This document shows positions 37,430-38,792 of a stretch of 38,792 nucleotides of DNA, piece by piece. The notes beneath the pieces were generated by a model. It was not told where the DNA came from and made no database searches. It saw only the letters and a list, made by a program, of their open reading frames with translations. Numbering within the stretch: position 1 is the first letter of the stretch; each line of letters starts with the position of its first letter. The DNA is from Nitrospirota bacterium (GTDB lineage Bacteria > Nitrospirota > Thermodesulfovibrionia > Thermodesulfovibrionales > JdFR-86). The stretch covers positions 1-38,792 of the forward strand of contig JARRLN010000007.1 of the NCBI GenBank assembly GCA_037386965.1. The letters run 5' to 3'. The translations under genes were made by a program, and so were the position numbers.

Positions 37430-38443
37430 ACGGCACCGACGAAGCGCGTCCTGAGCGGCATGCAGGCCAGCGGCAAACTGCACCTGGGCAACCTGGTGGG
37501 GGCCCTGCAGAACTGGGTGGCCCTGCAGGAGACGTACGACTGCTACTACTTCATCGCCGACTGGCACGCCCTGACCACCGGCTACGCCCACCCCGAGGCC
37601 ATACGGGAGTCCGTGCGGGACATCCTCATGAATTACATCGCCGCGGGCCTGGACCCGGAGCGCTGCACCATCTTCCTGCAGAGCCGCATCCTGGAGCACG
37701 CGGAGCTGCATCTCCTGCTGTCCATGGTCACCCCGGTGGGCTGGCTGGAGCGCGTCCCCAGCTACAAGGAGAAGAAGGAGCAGCTCGCCGACCGGGACCT
37801 CAACATGTACGGCTTCCTCGGATACCCGGTGCTTCAGAGCGCCGACATCCTGATGTACAAGGCCGACCTCGTGCCCGTGGGGGAGGACCAGGTGCCCCAC
37901 CTGGAGATAACCCGGGAGATAGCCCGCCGCTTCAACGGCCTGTACGGCGAGCTCTTCCCCGAGCCCCAGCCCCTGCTGACCCTCTTCCCCAAGGTGCCCG
38001 GCGTAGACGGGCGGAAGATGTCCAAGAGCTACCACAACGCCATCTACCTCTCGGACTCCCCCCAGGTGGTGGAGGAGAAGATACGCACCATGATGACCGA
38101 CCCCGCCCGGGTGAAGCGCACCGACCGGGGCGACCCCGAGAAGTCCCCCGTCTACCAGCTGCACAAGATATTCTCCACCCGGGCCGAGCAGGACGAGGTG
38201 GCCCGGGGCTGCGTCACCGCCGCCATAGGCTGCATAGACTGCAAGAAGATCCTCATCAAGAACGTCTTCCGCGTGATGGAGCCCATCTGGGCCAAGCGCG
38301 AGGAGCTTCTGGAAAACCCCGCCCGCCTCGAGGAGATAGCCGCCCTGGGCAGCGAGCGTGCGGCCGTGGTGGCCCGGGCCACCATGGCCAGGGTGCGGGA
38401 GGCCCTGGGCTTCGGCAACCTCGCCAGAAATATTCGAAAGTAG
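37430..38443 (+). CDS. trpS: Tryptophan--tRNA ligase, apparently starting at ACG
   Basis: This class I synthetase charges tRNA-Trp. The HIGH-type signature is KLHLGN and the second signature is an exact KMSKS (in GRKMSKS); NMYGFLGYPVLQSADIL and GEDQVPHLEITREI are family motifs. The first in-frame ATG (37460) would lose the conserved KRVLSG strand that precedes the signature. Upstream, a perfect AAGGAGG (37418-37424) sits five bases before an in-frame ACG (37430), which would give MAPTKRVLSGMQASGKLHLGN, the family-typical N-terminus, and a 337-residue protein. No ATG, GTG or TTG lies between. So an ACG start, or a sequencing error or mutation of ATG, is likely. A GCCGCCC/GGGCGGC hairpin without a T-run follows the stop. 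Confidence 0.92.
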   Translation, partial: TAPTKRVLSGMQASGKLHLGNLVGALQNWVALQETYDCYYFIADWHALTTGYAHPEAIRESVRDILMNYIAAGLDPERCTIFLQSRILEHAELHLLLSMVTPVGWLERVPSYKEKKEQLADRDLNMYGFLGYPVLQSADILMYKADLVPVGEDQVPHLEITREIARRFNGLYGELFPEPQPLLTLFPKVPGVDGRKMSKSYHNAIYLSDSPQVVEEKIRTMMTDPARVKRTDRGDPEKSPVYQLHKIFSTRAEQDEVARGCVTAAIGCIDCKKILIKNVFRVMEPIWAKREELLENPARLEEIAALGSERAAVVARATMARVREALGFGNLARNIRK

Positions 38444-38469
38444 CCGCCCGGAGTTCCTCTTGGGGCGGC
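38443..38469 (+). terminator. Hairpin after trpS, T-run lacking
   Basis: GCCGCCC (38443-38449) and GGGCGGC (38463-38469) pair perfectly around a 13-base loop. No T-run follows, so a factor-independent terminator is not established; it may serve as a 3' stabiliser or a Rho-dependent end. Confidence 0.35.
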
Positions 38470-38578
38470 AGCACCCTTACCCTTACCCTTACTCCTGTTC
38501 TTTCCCCTGAAGTGAGAAGCCTTCGGACTTTCCTCTGAGAAATCCTCCCATTAAGGCCAAAAGAATTCTTCCCCGTCA

Positions 38579-38703
38579 GGGGGATACGTAAGGGGGATAT
38601 GTAAGTTCTTTTTTTCGTTTTGTCTTTGGGGGATACATAAGGGGGAGAGACTCCCCCTTATGCGGACGGGGATACGTAAGGGGGATGCGAGTTCCCCTTA
38701 CGG
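38579..38703. repeat. 13-bp direct repeats (GGGGGATAYRTAA) and paired hairpins
   Basis: The 13-mer occurs at 38579, 38592, 38628 and, shortened by one G, at 38668, each followed by more GGGGGA. Two long hairpins are built from the same words: CATAAGGGGGAG (38636-38647) with CTCCCCCTTATG (38651-38662), a perfect 12-bp stem with a three-base loop, and CGTAAGGGG (38675-38683) with CCCCTTACG (38694-38702). The block looks like a REP- or MITE-type intergenic element. Confidence 0.8.
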
Positions 38704-38788
38704 AAGGTTTCATTTTGTGATTTGCATTACACGAATGGTTGTGCCAAAGAGTACATTATCTTGTGTAAAGCGAAGTGGAGGGCTGCCG

Positions 38789-38792
38789 ATGC
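38789..38792 (+). CDS. Possible start of the next gene at the window edge
   Basis: ATG at 38789 is preceded by a GGAGGG ribosome site (38777-38782) with seven-base spacing. Only the start is inside the window, so nothing can be said of the product, and the call is tentative. Confidence 0.3.

Larger units (their letters stand above)
38444..38792. other. Non-coding tail of the window with short repeats
   Basis: This 349-bp stretch has no credible gene apart from a possible start at its very end. It holds the trpS hairpin, three copies of CCCTTA (38474-38491), an AT-rich stretch with T-runs, and a block of 13-bp direct repeats and hairpins (38579-38703). Base composition is clearly more AT-rich and repetitive than in the rest of the window. 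Confidence 0.7.

Noticed and set aside
38474-38491. Three CCCTTA units resembling a telomere-type repeat.
   Set aside because: Only three copies in a chromosomal intergenic gap; chance or part of the local repeat block is enough to explain it.
38579-38703. CRISPR array.
   Set aside because: The repeats are 13 bp with irregular spacing (13, 36, 40 bp), they form hairpins with one another, and no spacers of constant length or cas genes are present.

Overview
The window is a GC-rich, gene-dense bacterial chromosome segment carrying about 32 protein-coding genes and one tRNA. LpxC and type II secretion genes make it a Gram-negative, diderm organism. The mix of type IV pilus, two-component, formate-dehydrogenase maturation (FdhD), CooT, LipM-type octanoyltransferase and PaoABC-like molybdenum hydroxylase genes fits an anaerobic or facultative lineage such as Nitrospirota or the former Deltaproteobacteria. 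That placement is inference; there is no rRNA here to fix it.

Layout. (1) 1-2039: the end of a type II secretion operon (gspL-gspM-gspN, joined by ATGA overlaps). (2) 2043-3949: a TIM-barrel isomerase/endonuclease-like protein, divergent from a two-gene operon with a bacterial Janus/Ocnus (phosphohistidine-phosphatase-like) protein and an O-methyltransferase. (3) 4175-8123: a three-subunit molybdenum hydroxylase with a Tat-exported iron-sulfur subunit, ending in a 19-bp tandem repeat. (4) 8216-9967: a PilZ protein with a receiver domain that lacks the phospho-acceptor Asp, divergent from a CheR-type methyltransferase whose stop codon lies inside a convergent tRNA-Ala(CGC). (5) 10083-12784: an M16 peptidase pair, one active and one inactive. 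(6) 12907-20023: pilB-pilT-pilC-pilS-pilR. (7) 20114-21880: ku and a stand-alone LigD ligase. (8) 21917-25544: fdhD, a membrane protein, lipM, cooT and nfo. (9) 25718-26423: a wHTH/nucleotidyltransferase-like regulator and a 38-residue Lys/Ala/Thr repeat protein under a near-consensus promoter and closed by a strong terminator. (10) 26586-31806: lpxC, tldD, a nucleoside phosphorylase and an RNase E/G with an Arg-rich repeat tail. (11) 31907-34796: a degenerate NtrC-like regulator, a small membrane protein, a protein built of four 29-residue MshEN-type repeats, and a response regulator. (12) 35067-38443: a divergent PEP carboxykinase, an M50 site-2 protease and trpS, which appears to start at ACG. 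(13) 38444-38792: non-coding DNA with short repeats and hairpins.

Themes. Three proteins carry likely cyclic-di-GMP sensing modules (PilB MshEN, the stand-alone MshEN-repeat protein, the PilZ protein), next to pilus and secretion machinery and several regulators, which suggests a surface-behaviour control region. Several genes that lead transcripts have a clear -10 hexamer 5-8 nt before the start codon and no Shine-Dalgarno sequence, suggesting leaderless mRNAs, while other genes have strong Shine-Dalgarno sites. The observations most worth checking are the MshEN-repeat protein with its response regulator, the Janus/Ocnus homolog, the lysine-repeat operon, the ACG start of trpS, a near-perfect sigma-54 site before lpxC, and the degenerate regulators.
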